Positions 1 through 10,484 are shown, counted from the stretch's first letter. The stretch is 64,000 nucleotides of DNA from Mesorhizobium loti (GCF_002858745.1 NZ_PJRO01000001.1:124001-188000), one strand, 5' to 3'. Translations and numbers: made by a program. The notes: a model not told the origin generated them from the sequence alone.

Positions 1-490
1 CGGAGCCTTTCGCCGAAAGATACTGGCCCTCGAAATTCACCTCTTCGCCCGATAGGATATCGCGCCAGATCGCCAGGAATTCGTCGGTCTGGGCGTAACG
101 CTCGGCATGACTGAGCTTGTTGCCGTCGCCGGCGAGATCGGCCGGATCGGCGCCGGTGACGACATTGAGCAGGAGACGGCCGTTGGAGATGCGGTCGAGC
201 GTGGCGGCGTGACGCGCAAACAGCGCGGGCGTGCCGCTGCCCGGCCGCAACGCCACCAGGAAACGCAGCTGTTCGGTCTGCGGGATCAAGGCGGCTGCCG
301 TGATCCAGGCATCTTCGCAGCGCGTGCCGGTCGGCAGGAGAACGCCCTTGAAACCGAGACGGTCAGCGGCCTGGGCAATCTCCCTCAGATAACCGAAAGT
401 CGCCGGCCGATGCCGTTCATCGGTACCGAGATATGGCCCGTCGCCATGGGTCGGCAGATACCAGTAGATGTCGAGGGGCGCGTTGGACAT
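1..490 (-). CDS. ssuD: FMNH2-dependent alkanesulfonate monooxygenase, partial
   Basis: Last gene of the sulfonate operon; its 3' part lies beyond the window edge, so only about 163 N-terminal residues are present. SsuD releases sulfite from alkanesulfonates using reduced flavin and oxygen in the cytoplasm. The N-terminus keeps the SsuD signatures [14 protein letters not shown] (about residues 10-23), [35 protein letters not shown] and AGDG, all close to E. coli SsuD. The ATG at 490 is preceded by AAGGAA at good spacing. It follows tauC by 35 bp. No flavin reductase gene (ssuE) is visible. Other bacterial luciferase-family monooxygenases are possible, but the [11 protein letters not shown] motif is specific. 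Confidence 0.9.
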   Translation of the reverse strand, partial: MSNAPLDIYWYLPTHGDGPYLGTDERHRPATFGYLREIAQAADRLGFKGVLLPTGTRCEDAWITAAALIPQTEQLRFLVALRPGSGTPALFARHAATLDRISNGRLLLNVVTGADPADLAGDGNKLSHAERYAQTDEFLAIWRDILSGEEVNFEGQYLSAKGS

Positions 491-525
491 GGGATGTTCC
501 TTCTGCGGTCGGTTGTATCGAAGGT

Positions 526-1386
526 TCAGATCTTGCCCTTCCAGGGCACCAGCTTGCGCTCCAGCCAGCGCATGCCGATGGCGAACAGGAAGGCCAGGAT
601 CGCGATGAGGATGAGGCCCACGAAAACGACATCGGTCGACAGGAAATTGGCGGCAGACATGATCATGTAGCCAAGACCGGAACGGGCAGCGATGAGCTCG
701 GCGGCGACAAGGCATGACAGGCCGGCGGCAACGGCGATGCGCAGGCCGGTCAGAATTTCGGGCAATGCCGAAGGCAGGATGATGTTGGTGAAGAGCCGCA
801 GCCGCGTGGCGCCGAGTGAAAGCGCGGCATTGATGCGCTCGGCTGGCACCGACCGTACACCGGCCTGCGCCGAAAAGCAGATCGGCGCGAAAGTGGATAG
901 CGAAAGCAGAACGATCTTGGAGGATTCGCCGATGCCCAGCCAGATGATCAGCAGTGGCAGATAGGCGAGCGGCGGCAGCCCCCAGTAGAGCCCGATCGGC
1001 ACCGACAAGGTGCCCCTGATCCAGCGGTTCAGCCCCATCAGGAGGCCAAGCGGGACGCCCAATACGACGCCGATGGCGAGCGCCACGAGGATGCGTCCGA
1101 GGCTCGCCAACGTGTGCTGTATGAGTGTGCCATCCGCATAGCCGTCGATGGCGACCGCATGGAATTGCGTCAGCACCTCCGCCGGCGACGGCAGGAACAG
1201 CGGTGAGGCCCAACCGAGTTGCGTCGCGACAAACCACAAAGCCAGCAATGCCAACAGGGTGATCGTGCTGATCAGCAGTGTGCCGGACGAAACACTCTTG
1301 ATCGGCTCGTTCGTGAGCTGGCGACGCAGTTTTGGCGCCGGCTGGACATGCGTGAAGACAGCGCGTGGATCTGCAGCAAGCGTCAT
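526..1386 (-). CDS. tauC: Taurine/sulfonate ABC transporter permease
   Basis: Inner-membrane permease of 286 residues importing taurine or related sulfonates. About six hydrophobic segments follow a 30-residue cytoplasmic N-terminus. The stretches [53 protein letters not shown] and LVAAELIAA (the EAA loop region and its surroundings) match TauC more closely than SsuC. Its ATG overlaps the tauB stop by 4 bp, so the two are translationally coupled. The true substrate range cannot be told from sequence, since SsuC and TauC are close relatives. Confidence 0.9.
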   Translation of the reverse strand: MTLAADPRAVFTHVQPAPKLRRQLTNEPIKSVSSGTLLISTITLLALLALWFVATQLGWASPLFLPSPAEVLTQFHAVAIDGYADGTLIQHTLASLGRILVALAIGVVLGVPLGLLMGLNRWIRGTLSVPIGLYWGLPPLAYLPLLIIWLGIGESSKIVLLSLSTFAPICFSAQAGVRSVPAERINAALSLGATRLRLFTNIILPSALPEILTGLRIAVAAGLSCLVAAELIAARSGLGYMIMSAANFLSTDVVFVGLILIAILAFLFAIGMRWLERKLVPWKGKI

Positions 1387-2171
1387 TGCAAGGTTCCTTT
1401 GCCTGCTGGCCGATGGATGAGTGCGCGGATTTCCTCGCGCAGCTGAATGAAATTCGGATCGGAAAGGATCGGGCCGATATCGCCCGTTTCCGCGAATTCG
1501 CGCACGAATCCAGCCTCGAAGCGCGCAACGATGCGGCCGGGCCTTGGTGACATCACCACAACGGTGGTGCCCAGCGTCAGCGCTTCCTCGATGGAATGGG
1601 TGATGAACAGGATCTGCTTGCCGGTGCGTGCCCAGATCGAAGCCAGCAATTGCTGCATCGTCTCACGCGTGAGGCTGTCCAGGGCGCCGAACGGCTCGTC
1701 CATCAGCAGGATCTTCGGGTCCGTGGCCAAGGCACGCGCCAGGCCGACACGCTGGCGCATGCCGCCGGAAAGCTCGTAAGGCGGCTTGTCGGCGAAATCG
1801 GCGAGACCAACAAGGTCGAGCAATTCGCGGGCGCGCTCGCGCCGTGCCGTCTTCGCTACGCCGGCAAACTTCAGCCCTAGCGCGACGTTGTCGACGACGC
1901 TTGCCCAAGGCAGCAGCGTATCCTTCTGGAAGACGACGCCACGATCGCCACCCGGACGGTCAATCTCCTCGCCATCGAGCATGATCGAGCCTTCGGTCAA
2001 CGGCAGGAAGCCGGCTATAGCATTGAGCAAGGTCGACTTGCCGCAACCGGATGCGCCGACCGCAACGACGATGGAATCGGGAGCGATATCCAGCGATACA
2101 TGATCGAGCGCATGCACGGCACTACCGTCGGAGGCTGGAAAGGTGACGCTGGCGTCGCGGATCTGAAGCAT
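1383..2171 (-). CDS. tauB: Taurine/sulfonate ABC transporter ATP-binding protein
   Basis: ATPase subunit of the sulfonate importer, 262 residues, cytoplasmic. Walker A is GASGCGKST (about residues 38-46), the Q-loop is [11 protein letters not shown], the signature is [15 protein letters not shown] and Walker B is [12 protein letters not shown], followed by ITHSIEEA. The sequence VVFQ..LLPW and the C-terminal PGRI region are TauB-like. It lies 53 bp after tauA and overlaps tauC by 4 bp. The SGGM variant in the signature (canonical SGGQ) is common in this nitrate/taurine subgroup. Confidence 0.92.
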   Translation of the reverse strand: MLQIRDASVTFPASDGSAVHALDHVSLDIAPDSIVVAVGASGCGKSTLLNAIAGFLPLTEGSIMLDGEEIDRPGGDRGVVFQKDTLLPWASVVDNVALGLKFAGVAKTARRERARELLDLVGLADFADKPPYELSGGMRQRVGLARALATDPKILLMDEPFGALDSLTRETMQQLLASIWARTGKQILFITHSIEEALTLGTTVVVMSPRPGRIVARFEAGFVREFAETGDIGPILSDPNFIQLREEIRALIHRPAGKGTLQ

Positions 2172-2224
2172 TGTGAACCCTCAAGAGCAGGCGCGAACGC
2201 TTTCGGTTCGCGCCTGTCAATTCG

Positions 2225-3235
2225 TCAGTTGGAGACCTTGGCAGCCGCCGCGTATTGCGGATCGGCGAAGACGCCGTAATCGTCCTTCACGGCAGTGATC
2301 TTGCGCTGCTCCTTCAGGAAGCCGGCGGTGTCCTTGAGTATCTTGGCGACACCGCTGTTCTCGCCACCACCCAGCCACTTGTCCGACAACTGCTCAGCCA
2401 GCGGCGGCACCACGGTCGTCTTGATGCGTTCGGCATGGTCGGCCGGCGTGCCGCCCTGCAACCCGGCGATCAGCTTGATGTTTTCCGAATCCGGGGCCCA
2501 TGCTGCCTTGTCGTTGGCGAAGGAGGTGAAATAGCCGTCGACCTGCTGCACATACTGCGTCAGGAAATCAGGATGTTCCTTGGCGAATTCACCGGTCGCG
2601 ACCAACGCGCTGAACGTCGGCGCACCACGATCGGCCACCTCACCCGCGGTCAACAGCACCTTGCCGTTCTTCTTCAGTTCGGAGAGCGCCGGATCCCAGA
2701 CGAAGGCGCCATCGATGTCGCCGCGTTTCCAGGCCGCGACGATCTCGGGCTGCGGAATGGCGATGACCTGGGCATCCTTTTCGGCGATGCCTTCCTGCTT
2801 CAACACGGCAAGTAACTGGTAGTGATCGGTGGAAACCGGTGCCGCCGCAAGCTTCTTGCCCTTCAGGTCTTTCGGAGAGGCGATCTCAGGCCGAACCACC
2901 AGCGCCTCGCCATCGCGCGAGACGGAAGAGATGTAGAAGCCTTTGACGTCCAGCCCCTTGGACACCGCGGCAGCATACGGGCTGGAACCGACATCACCGA
3001 TCTGCACTGCACCCGAGGCAATGGCGGCAAAGATGTCGGCACCCGAATTGAAGCGGCGGAATTCGATATCCCAGCCGGTCTTCCTGGCGATGTCGCCATT
3101 GGCGATACCGACGAAGTAAGGGGTCGAGCCGGTCTGGTAGGCAATGACCACCTTTTTATCGTCCGCGGCGAAAGCCAGCGAGACGGAAGCGCCGAGCGAA
3201 AGACCCGCGAGGGCGGCCGTGAAGAGTTTGCGCAT
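2225..3235 (-). CDS. tauA: Taurine/sulfonate ABC transporter substrate-binding protein
   Basis: First gene of the sulfonate operon; periplasmic binding protein of 336 residues. I chose the ATG at 3235 because the sequence AAGGGG lies a few bases upstream and the resulting N-terminus (MRKLFTAALAGLSL, then AFA) is a signal peptide; an in-frame ATG at 3253 also exists. The mature part contains VIAYQTGSTPY, DVGSSPYAAA, PVSTDHYQLLA, AAWKRGDIDGAFVW and FLKEQRKI, which align with TauA. A 5' leader hairpin (7-bp arms ATCAGCG at 3276-3282 and CGCTGAT at 3288-3294) sits just upstream. The remaining leader to 3417 is AT-rich, and I see no clear sigma-70 promoter in it. Confidence 0.9.
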   Translation of the reverse strand: MRKLFTAALAGLSLGASVSLAFAADDKKVVIAYQTGSTPYFVGIANGDIARKTGWDIEFRRFNSGADIFAAIASGAVQIGDVGSSPYAAAVSKGLDVKGFYISSVSRDGEALVVRPEIASPKDLKGKKLAAAPVSTDHYQLLAVLKQEGIAEKDAQVIAIPQPEIVAAWKRGDIDGAFVWDPALSELKKNGKVLLTAGEVADRGAPTFSALVATGEFAKEHPDFLTQYVQQVDGYFTSFANDKAAWAPDSENIKLIAGLQGGTPADHAERIKTTVVPPLAEQLSDKWLGGGENSGVAKILKDTAGFLKEQRKITAVKDDYGVFADPQYAAAAKVSN

Positions 3236-3417
3236 GCGTTTACCCCTTTCCATGATCGAGGTTGCCCCTCGAAACATCAGCGCACGTCGCTGATCGGGTT
3301 AAACGCTACTGAATTTGTAGAATTAGTTTAGAAAGCTTTTTGCGAATGTCGCCACACATGCGAACGATCTATCTAACGACACGCCGAAATGCCGAACCCG
3401 GGGTTCGATACGGGAGA

Positions 3418-3440
3418 TTTTGCCCCCGAGGCCGGCAAAA
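3418..3440 (-). terminator. Hairpin downstream of the SDR gene pair
   Basis: TTTTGCC (3418-3424) pairs with GGCAAAA (3434-3440). Read on the minus strand it lies about 20 bp after the stop of the gene ending at 3461 and before the tauA leader, so it could end the sugar operon. The run after the stem on that strand is AAAA/TCTCC rather than a clean U-tract, so terminator activity is inferred. Confidence 0.45.
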
Positions 3441-3460
3441 ACGTTCCGAAACAACTCACC

Positions 3461-4225
3461 TCAATAAGTGGTGCGGCCGCCGGAGAGATCGAAGGTGGCG
3501 CCGGTGGTGAACGAGTTCTCATCGGAGAGCATAAAGGCAACCATGGCGGCAGCCTCCTCCACCTCCACGAAGCGGCCGCGCGGTACCTTGCCCAGCATGT
3601 AGGCGACCTGCGCTTCGGTAAGCTGATCGAGGATGCGCGTGCGCGCCGGAGACGGCGTCAACGCATTGACGGCGATATCGTGGCTGGCGAGTTCCTTGCC
3701 GAGCGATTTCGTCAACGCCAGAACGCCTGCTTTGGCTGACGAATAGGCGGCAGCATTCGGATTGCCTTCCTTGCCCGCCACGGAGGCGACATTGACGATG
3801 CGGCCGTAATTGCGCTCGATCATGTTGGGCACCAGTCGCCGGCAGCAGTAGAAGACCCCATTGAGGTCGATGTCGACGATCTGCTGCCAGGCATTCGGAT
3901 CATACTCGACCAGCGGCGCGGCCGGGCCTGCAATGCCAGCATTGTTGACGAGGAGATCGACCGCGTCAAAGGCGCTTTCGGTCTCGGTTGCGGCTTCGTC
4001 GACAGCCTCGATCCTGGCCTGATCGCACCAGAACGCCCTGGCCTCACCCAATGCCGACAATTCCTGGATGGCAGCTTCCATCGCGGCTTTGTCGAGATCC
4101 CAGATGGCAACCCGTGCACCCGAAGACAGCAACCGGCGTGCAACGGCCAGCCCGATGCCTTGCGCGCCTCCGGTGACGACAGCGACGCGGCCGGAAAGAT
4201 CGACGGCATTGATACGACGGTTCAT
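3461..4225 (-). CDS. SDR-family NAD(P)-dependent oxidoreductase (last gene of sugar operon)
   Basis: Classical short-chain dehydrogenase of 254 residues. It has the cofactor motif TGGAQGIG (18-25), NNAG (94-97), Ser148, and the catalytic YSSAK with Tyr161 and Lys165. Asp43 at the end of beta-strand 2 (IWDLD) favours NAD over NADP. It is the fifth gene of a probable operon with a CUT1 sugar importer and lies 30 bp after another SDR gene, so it most likely oxidises a sugar, aldonate or lactone derived from the imported substrate. The family is too broad to name the substrate; annotation as 3-oxoacyl-ACP reductase would not be justified by this context. Confidence 0.85.
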   Translation of the reverse strand: MNRRINAVDLSGRVAVVTGGAQGIGLAVARRLLSSGARVAIWDLDKAAMEAAIQELSALGEARAFWCDQARIEAVDEAATETESAFDAVDLLVNNAGIAGPAAPLVEYDPNAWQQIVDIDLNGVFYCCRRLVPNMIERNYGRIVNVASVAGKEGNPNAAAYSSAKAGVLALTKSLGKELASHDIAVNALTPSPARTRILDQLTEAQVAYMLGKVPRGRFVEVEEAAAMVAFMLSDENSFTTGATFDLSGGRTTY

Positions 4226-4255
4226 GAGATGGTCCTTTGCGAAATGGGAAAAAGC

Positions 4256-5029
4256 TCAGGCGTCGGGCTTGATGCGGAAGTCCTTCCCTTCCGGCAGGGT
4301 CTGGCCGCCGTCGATCACCACGGTGGTGCCTGTGATGTAGGCGGCATCGTCGGAGGCGAGGAAAAGCGCCGCATTGGCGATGTCGTGCGGCGTGCCCAGC
4401 CGGCCGAGCGGAATCGCCTCTTCCATGCTGTGGATGAACGCCTCCGATCGGTGCTGTTTCACGCCTTCGGTCAAGATGTTGCCCGGTTCCAGTCCGTTGA
4501 CCGTGATGCCGTAGCCGGCGAATTCCAGGGCAGCTGACTTGATGAAGCCGTTGATGCCGGCCTTGCTCGCCGAATAATGGCCGTGACCCGGGCTGGTGAC
4601 GCGCGGCCCCGTGATGGACGAGGTGAAAATCATGCGGCCGTATCCCTTCTCGCGCATGACCGGCAGCGCTGCCCTTGCGGCCAGAAATGTGCCCTTGAGA
4701 TTGACGCCCAGCACGGCATCCCACTCCTCCGGCGATGTGTTCTCGATCAGTGTCCACGGATAGATGCCGGCGTTCTGTACCAGGATGTCGAGCGTGCCAT
4801 AGGCTGCGACTGCAATGCCGACAGCCTTGCGGGTATCCGCGAACGACGAAACGTCAATCTGCGTGAACTGCACGCCGAGCCGTTCGGCGGTCGCCTCGCC
4901 CGCCTCCACTTCGCGGTCGGCGATGACGACCTTGGCCCCCTCTTCCGCGAAGCGTGCCGCAATGGCCTCGCCAATACCACGCGCGGCACCGATCACCAGC
5001 GCGACCCGGTTTTCCAGCCTCAATGTCAT
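4256..5029 (-). CDS. SDR-family oxidoreductase, sugar operon
   Basis: Short-chain dehydrogenase of 257 residues with GAARGIG (14-20), Ser138, and YSASK with Tyr152 and Lys156. The usual NNAG motif reads QNAG at 85-88. Asp38 after beta-2 (IADRE) suggests NAD preference. It lies 48 bp after the downstream permease gene and 30 bp before a second SDR. Two consecutive dehydrogenases after a sugar importer would fit a non-phosphorylative oxidative route (for example galactose or a keto-deoxy acid), but no dehydratase or aldolase is present in the window to confirm this. Confidence 0.85.
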   Translation of the reverse strand: MTLRLENRVALVIGAARGIGEAIAARFAEEGAKVVIADREVEAGEATAERLGVQFTQIDVSSFADTRKAVGIAVAAYGTLDILVQNAGIYPWTLIENTSPEEWDAVLGVNLKGTFLAARAALPVMREKGYGRMIFTSSITGPRVTSPGHGHYSASKAGINGFIKSAALEFAGYGITVNGLEPGNILTEGVKQHRSEAFIHSMEEAIPLGRLGTPHDIANAALFLASDDAAYITGTTVVIDGGQTLPEGKDFRIKPDA

Positions 5030-5077
5030 CGAAGCAATCCTCTGTCTGGGTTATGTTCGGCGGCGCCCTGGACCGCG

Positions 5078-5908
5078 CTATTTGAAGCCCGACATCGAGA
5101 TGCCTTCGATGAACTGCTTCTGGGCAATCAGGAAAGCGACAATGATCGGCGCCACGGAAATCAGCACAGCCGCCATCATCAAAGTCCATTTGCCGGCATA
5201 TTGCTGCTGCAGGAGCGCAAGCCCGACCGGCAGCGTCGTCGTCTGCATGTCGCTCGGCAGATAGATCAGCGCCGTGAACAGGTCGTTCCAGGAGAACATG
5301 AAGGCGAAGATCGCAAAGGCGGCGAGTGCAGGCTTGGCCAGCGGCAGGTAGATCCGCCAGTAGATGGTAAGCAGGCTTGCCCCATCGATGCGAGCGGCTT
5401 CGGCCAGTTCGATCGGGATCGTCTTGAAATATTGCCTGAGCAGGAAGGTGCCGAAGGCGCCACCGAGGAAACTCGGCAGATACATCGGCACCTGGGTACC
5501 GTAGAGGCCGAGCCATTTGAACAGGATGAACTGCGGAATGGTGGTGATCTGCTGCGGCACCATCAGTGTGATCAGCAGCAGGAAGAACAGTGCGTCACGA
5601 CCGCGGAAGCGGGTCACCGCAAAGATGAAGGCTCCCATTGAACAGGTCAGCAACTGCCCGAAAGTAGCGATCAGGGCGATCTTGAGGGAGTTCCACAGCA
5701 TGGTGTGGAGCGGCATGATGGTCCAGATGTCATGGTAATTGGCGAGCGTGAAGATCGGCGGGATCAGCGATCGCGAATACTGGTCGGCCGGCAATTTCAG
5801 CGAGGTCGACACCATCCAGATGAATGGGGCGACCATGATGATGCCGCCCGCGAGCAGCAATGTCACGGCAATGACGTTGCCGCGGACTTCCTCGGCGCGG
5901 CGGCTCAT
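5078..5908 (-). CDS. CUT1 sugar ABC transporter permease (MalG-like)
   Basis: Inner-membrane permease of 276 residues with about six membrane spans. The conserved cytoplasmic EAA loop is ELAEAARIDGASLLTIYW followed by LPLAKPAL, as in MalG-family proteins. The motif NSLKIAL after the first spans and SWNDLFTALIYL near the end are also typical. Its start overlaps the partner permease by 4 bp. Together with the adjacent permease and binding protein it forms a carbohydrate importer; the only ATPase gene in the locus lies on the far side of the regulator at 9400-10473. Confidence 0.92.
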   Translation of the reverse strand: MSRRAEEVRGNVIAVTLLLAGGIIMVAPFIWMVSTSLKLPADQYSRSLIPPIFTLANYHDIWTIMPLHTMLWNSLKIALIATFGQLLTCSMGAFIFAVTRFRGRDALFFLLLITLMVPQQITTIPQFILFKWLGLYGTQVPMYLPSFLGGAFGTFLLRQYFKTIPIELAEAARIDGASLLTIYWRIYLPLAKPALAAFAIFAFMFSWNDLFTALIYLPSDMQTTTLPVGLALLQQQYAGKWTLMMAAVLISVAPIIVAFLIAQKQFIEGISMSGFK

Positions 5909-6792
5909 GCTTCGGCTCCGAATTTCTTCTGGATGCGGATGTAAAACAGCGTGAACAGCGCAATGATCACGGTAAGGACAACGGCCTGGGCCGCCGCATC
6001 ACCCATGCGGAAGAAGCGAAAGCCGGTGCGGTAGACCGAGAAGACCAGTGTCGGGAAGGTCGAATTGCCGTTGGAGAGGCGCGTCAGCATGTAGATGTAG
6101 TCGAAGGCCTGGAAGGCGTGGATGGTGGAAAGCACCCCCTGGAAGAACAGGCTGGGCACCATCGCCGGCAGCGTCACGTGGACAAGGCGCTGCCAGGCGG
6201 TCGCTCCGTCGACCCGTGCAGCCTCATAGAGTTCGCGCGGGATCGCCTGCAGGCCGGCCAGGAACACGATCATGCCTTCGCCTATGGCACCCCACACATT
6301 CACGATGACGACCGAATAGAGAATGACCTTCGGCCCCAGCCAGTTGACCGGATTGCCCCCGAAAGCAGTAATGAACGAGTTGAGCACGCCCTGGTCCTGC
6401 GCGAATATCCAGCTCCACAAGAGACCGACTGCAGTCGGTGATGACACGACCGGCAGGAAGAACAAGGCGCGCAGCAGCGAGATGCCGCGGATGTGGCGGT
6501 TCATGAGGCAGGCCACGGCAAAGCCGATAGCGAGCGTCAACGGCACATAAATCAGCGAAAACAGCGTCGTATTGACCAACGCTACACTGAACATGCGGTC
6601 GTGCGGCAGGCTCGTATAGTTGGTAGCGCCCGCCCATTTGATCGGCGTCAGCATGTCCCAGTCGAAGAAGCTCAATGCCAGCGTGGCCAGCACGGAGCCG
6701 AACACGCCGATGGCGAGGCCGAGCAGTGTCGGCGCAAGCAGCAGGAGCAGACCCGCGCGCTCACCTCGTAGTGGTTTTAAGGTGCTGGACAA
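5905..6792 (-). CDS. CUT1 sugar ABC transporter permease (MalF-like)
   Basis: Inner-membrane permease of 295 residues. After a short N-terminus (LKPLRGERAGLLLL) it has six to seven hydrophobic segments, and the EAA loop is ELYEAARVDGATAWQRLVHV followed by LPAMVPSLFF. It sits 26 bp downstream of the binding-protein gene and overlaps the MalG-like gene by 4 bp, so the three transporter genes should be co-translated. Typical length and motifs; no anomaly seen. Confidence 0.92.
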   Translation of the reverse strand: MSSTLKPLRGERAGLLLLLAPTLLGLAIGVFGSVLATLALSFFDWDMLTPIKWAGATNYTSLPHDRMFSVALVNTTLFSLIYVPLTLAIGFAVACLMNRHIRGISLLRALFFLPVVSSPTAVGLLWSWIFAQDQGVLNSFITAFGGNPVNWLGPKVILYSVVIVNVWGAIGEGMIVFLAGLQAIPRELYEAARVDGATAWQRLVHVTLPAMVPSLFFQGVLSTIHAFQAFDYIYMLTRLSNGNSTFPTLVFSVYRTGFRFFRMGDAAAQAVVLTVIIALFTLFYIRIQKKFGAEA

Positions 6793-6818
6793 GGCAATCC
6801 CCGGAAAAGCCGATCGAT

Positions 6819-8087
6819 CTAGCGATTGTTGGCGAGGACGTCATCGCCCGCGGCAACCGCTTCATTGATGGCGTCAGCGATCGGGATTTCACCGCTCCAG
6901 GCACGGTGCAAGGCGTCGCCCACGGCGGAAGCCCATTCCTCATAGCCCTTGAACACCGGTTTCAGATGCGCGTAGGCGAGCGCATCGACGAACAGCTTGT
7001 GATCGATCGGAGCCTTCTCCTGAACCAGATAGGCCGGGCTTGCAGTGATCACTTCCTGGATCGGAATGGCATAACCGACCTGTGCCAGCTCTTCCTGCGC
7101 ATGCGGGCCGATGGCGAATTTCAGCAATTCCCAGGCTTCTTTCGGGTGCTGGGTGGTCGAGGAGATGGTGAAACCCGCACTGTTGATGCTGGTTGCCCGC
7201 TCGACCGGTCCCTTCGGCATCGGTGCGACGCCCCATTTGAAGGTTGCCGGCGTGTAATCCGGCACAGACCAGTGACCTGTGACGCTCATGGCGGTCACGC
7301 CGGCCTGAAACCCGTCGAGGCCGAATTGCCTGAGCTGCTCGCTTGTCGGTATCGACTTGTCGTCCAGAACCATGCCGGCAATGAAATTCCACGCCTTCAT
7401 GGCTTCCGCGCTGCCGATCAGCGTCTTGCCGTTCTTCCCGTCGACAATCTCGGCGCCGTAGGACCAGAGCACGCTGCTCCAGAACACTTCCATGTCGATC
7501 AGTTCGGCAAACAGGCCCCATTGATCGATGGTGCCATCACCATTCTTGTCCTTGGTCAGTTGCTTGGCAGCAGCGCGCAGGTCATCCCACGTCCAGTTGT
7601 CAGTGGGGTAAGCGACACCGGCGGCGTCGAACATGTCCTTGTTGTAGAAAAGCGCGATGGTCTGGATGTCGCGCGGCAATCCGTAATAGCCATCAGGCGT
7701 CTTGTAGGCCTCAAGTGAAATCGGAAAGACACCCTTCAACAGATCGGGCTCGGCATCGACGAAAGGCTGCAATTTGAGCAGCGCACCGCGCGCCTGCCAG
7801 TCGGGATAGTTGGAGGCGTCCATGGCAAAAACGTCGGGCGCGGTACCGCCAGCGACCAGTACGCGCAGCTTCTCCCAGTAGGAGTCCCAGTCGTTGACCT
7901 CGACCTTGAGCTTGATGCCGGGATGCGTCTTTTCGAAATCGGCGGACAATTTCTGCCACACGGCAATATCAACCGGGCCGCCGAACAGCGTCATCCTGAG
8001 TTCGGTGTCTGCCAGTGCCGTCGAACACCACAGGACACTGCTTGCGAAAGCAATACCACGGGAAACCCGCCCCAGCCAATCTGCCAT
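6819..8087 (-). CDS. Extracellular sugar-binding protein of CUT1 importer
   Basis: Periplasmic solute-binding protein of 422 residues (family 1). I chose the ATG at 8087 because a strong GGGAGGAG lies about 6 bp upstream and the N-terminus then gives a signal peptide ending near STALA-DTELRMT; longer in-frame starts lack this. Typical features are KTHPGIKLKVEV, PDVFAMDASNYPDW and an aromatic-rich domain with ALFYNKDMFDAAG. First gene of the operon that runs to 3461, divergent from the AraC gene. GH4 alpha-galactosidase nearby suggests alpha-galactosides as ligands (inference). Confidence 0.92.
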   Translation of the reverse strand: MADWLGRVSRGIAFASSVLWCSTALADTELRMTLFGGPVDIAVWQKLSADFEKTHPGIKLKVEVNDWDSYWEKLRVLVAGGTAPDVFAMDASNYPDWQARGALLKLQPFVDAEPDLLKGVFPISLEAYKTPDGYYGLPRDIQTIALFYNKDMFDAAGVAYPTDNWTWDDLRAAAKQLTKDKNGDGTIDQWGLFAELIDMEVFWSSVLWSYGAEIVDGKNGKTLIGSAEAMKAWNFIAGMVLDDKSIPTSEQLRQFGLDGFQAGVTAMSVTGHWSVPDYTPATFKWGVAPMPKGPVERATSINSAGFTISSTTQHPKEAWELLKFAIGPHAQEELAQVGYAIPIQEVITASPAYLVQEKAPIDHKLFVDALAYAHLKPVFKGYEEWASAVGDALHRAWSGEIPIADAINEAVAAGDDVLANNR

Positions 8088-8271
8088 CTTCGCTCCTCCC
8101 TTGCCCAGCTTCACGCCGGGTCGTTTCTTGATCATTCCTGGACGGATCAGCTTGCCCGTCTTACGCAACGGCTGGCCAGGTCTTTCACGCCGACCGAAAT
8201 CAGCGACGTGACCTGGGGAGCACTCTTGTCGATAGCCAGGATATTGTAGAAAGCGGATAAAACTACCTATT

Positions 8272-8297
8272 TGGGATCAATAAATTCCCGAATCCCA
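8272..8297. promoter_or_regulatory. Dyad symmetry in the divergent promoter region
   Basis: TGGGAT (8272-8277) and ATCCCA (8292-8297) form a perfect inverted repeat with centres 20 bp apart, within an AT-rich stretch between the binding-protein operon and the AraC-type gene. Its position and two-helical-turn spacing suit a regulator operator, possibly for the adjacent AraC protein, though AraC-family sites are more often direct repeats. The rest of the 8088-8385 interval shows nothing else I can assign. Confidence 0.35.
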
Positions 8298-8385
8298 GCA
8301 TCCGCCTGGACGACTGAGGCTGTCGTAACTAGCCTTCATCCTACCGTACAATCGCACGCTGATGCGTCGAACGAGGGTCGCCGCA

Positions 8386-9333
8386 ATGGACACTCCGTCA
8401 CCCGAGGTCACAAAGGCCAAGCGCCTTAGTGCGATGCAGCGCCGAAAGCTGTCCGCTGCCGTGGAAGATGACAGCGATTTCCTGCCGAGAGACAGCTTCT
8501 TCGCCGATCTACAGGTGGCAGAGGCAATGCCGCTGGCGCACTGGCACGACCATGTCGAATTCAACTTCATGGTTTCAGGCTCGATGACCTATCTGTTCAA
8601 CGGCAACCGCATCGTCCTGCAGCCGGAAATGCCTTATTGTTTCTGGGCCGGCGTACCGCACCAGGTGGTCAAGGTGACGGAACCCGCCCGGCTGATCTGT
8701 GCCTATGTTCCGTTCGCGGCATTCCTGGCGCTTACCCTGCCCGACGCCTTCAAGGCTGCCGTGCTCAACGGCCGCATGATGACCATGGCCGAACCGGACC
8801 CGATGGACAGTCTGCTGTTCCAGCGCTGGGCGCAGGAATGGACACCGGCTCCAAGCGAGGCGCTCGCCCAGATCCTGCGCGAAGAGATGCGGCTGCGCGT
8901 TCGCCGGCTCGCGCTGCGCAGCGTTGCTGCGGAGATCGATGACCGCTCCGGCTTGAAAGTCGATGAACCGCAAGGCGTTGTCACCGCCAAGACTAAGGCA
9001 GATGACCGCCTGATCGACCGCGTGCAGAAGATGACGAACTTCATCAACAAGGAGTTCGCCAACGACATCCAGCTGGCTGATATCGCCAGGGTATGCGGCC
9101 TGCACCCGACCAACGCCATGGCTGCGTTCAAGAGCGTGCTCGGCGTCACCATCGCGCACTATATCCGCCGCCAGCGCCTCAGCCACGCCATGATGATGCT
9201 GGCCGACACCGACCGCTCGATCATCGAGATTGCTTTCGCCTGTGGCTATGGCTCGCTGAGCCGGCTCTACCACGCGTTCCAGAGTCAGCTGGAAATGACA
9301 CCGCGCGATTACCGCAAGCAGTTCAGGTCATAA
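8386..9333 (+). CDS. AraC-family transcriptional regulator
   Basis: Regulator of 315 residues. The ATG at 8386 follows GAGGG at good spacing; an in-frame ATG at 8362 has no ribosome-binding site. The N-terminal part (about residues 30-115) is a cupin-type sensor with HWHDHVEFNFMVSG, and the C-terminal 100 residues carry two helix-turn-helix motifs (DIQLADIARVCGLHPTNAM and SIIEIAFACGYGSLSRLYHAF, ending MTPRDYRKQF). Divergent from the importer operon and followed convergently by the ATPase gene, it is the likely substrate-responsive activator of the whole alpha-galactoside locus. Confidence 0.92.
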   Translation: MDTPSPEVTKAKRLSAMQRRKLSAAVEDDSDFLPRDSFFADLQVAEAMPLAHWHDHVEFNFMVSGSMTYLFNGNRIVLQPEMPYCFWAGVPHQVVKVTEPARLICAYVPFAAFLALTLPDAFKAAVLNGRMMTMAEPDPMDSLLFQRWAQEWTPAPSEALAQILREEMRLRVRRLALRSVAAEIDDRSGLKVDEPQGVVTAKTKADDRLIDRVQKMTNFINKEFANDIQLADIARVCGLHPTNAMAAFKSVLGVTIAHYIRRQRLSHAMMMLADTDRSIIEIAFACGYGSLSRLYHAFQSQLEMTPRDYRKQFRS

Positions 9334-9399
9334 TCCGTATTTGGATTCTATATCGTAAAATCAATAAGCTATAGGAAACGGTTCAATCGATTCTCGAGA

Positions 9400-10473
<1,074 letters not shown>

Positions 10474-10484
10474 AACAACCGCTC

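Noticed and set aside
3391..3414. tRNA-like T-arm, GGGGTTCGATA with short flanking complement
   Set aside because: Only a 4-bp stem, no acceptor, D or anticodon arms around it.
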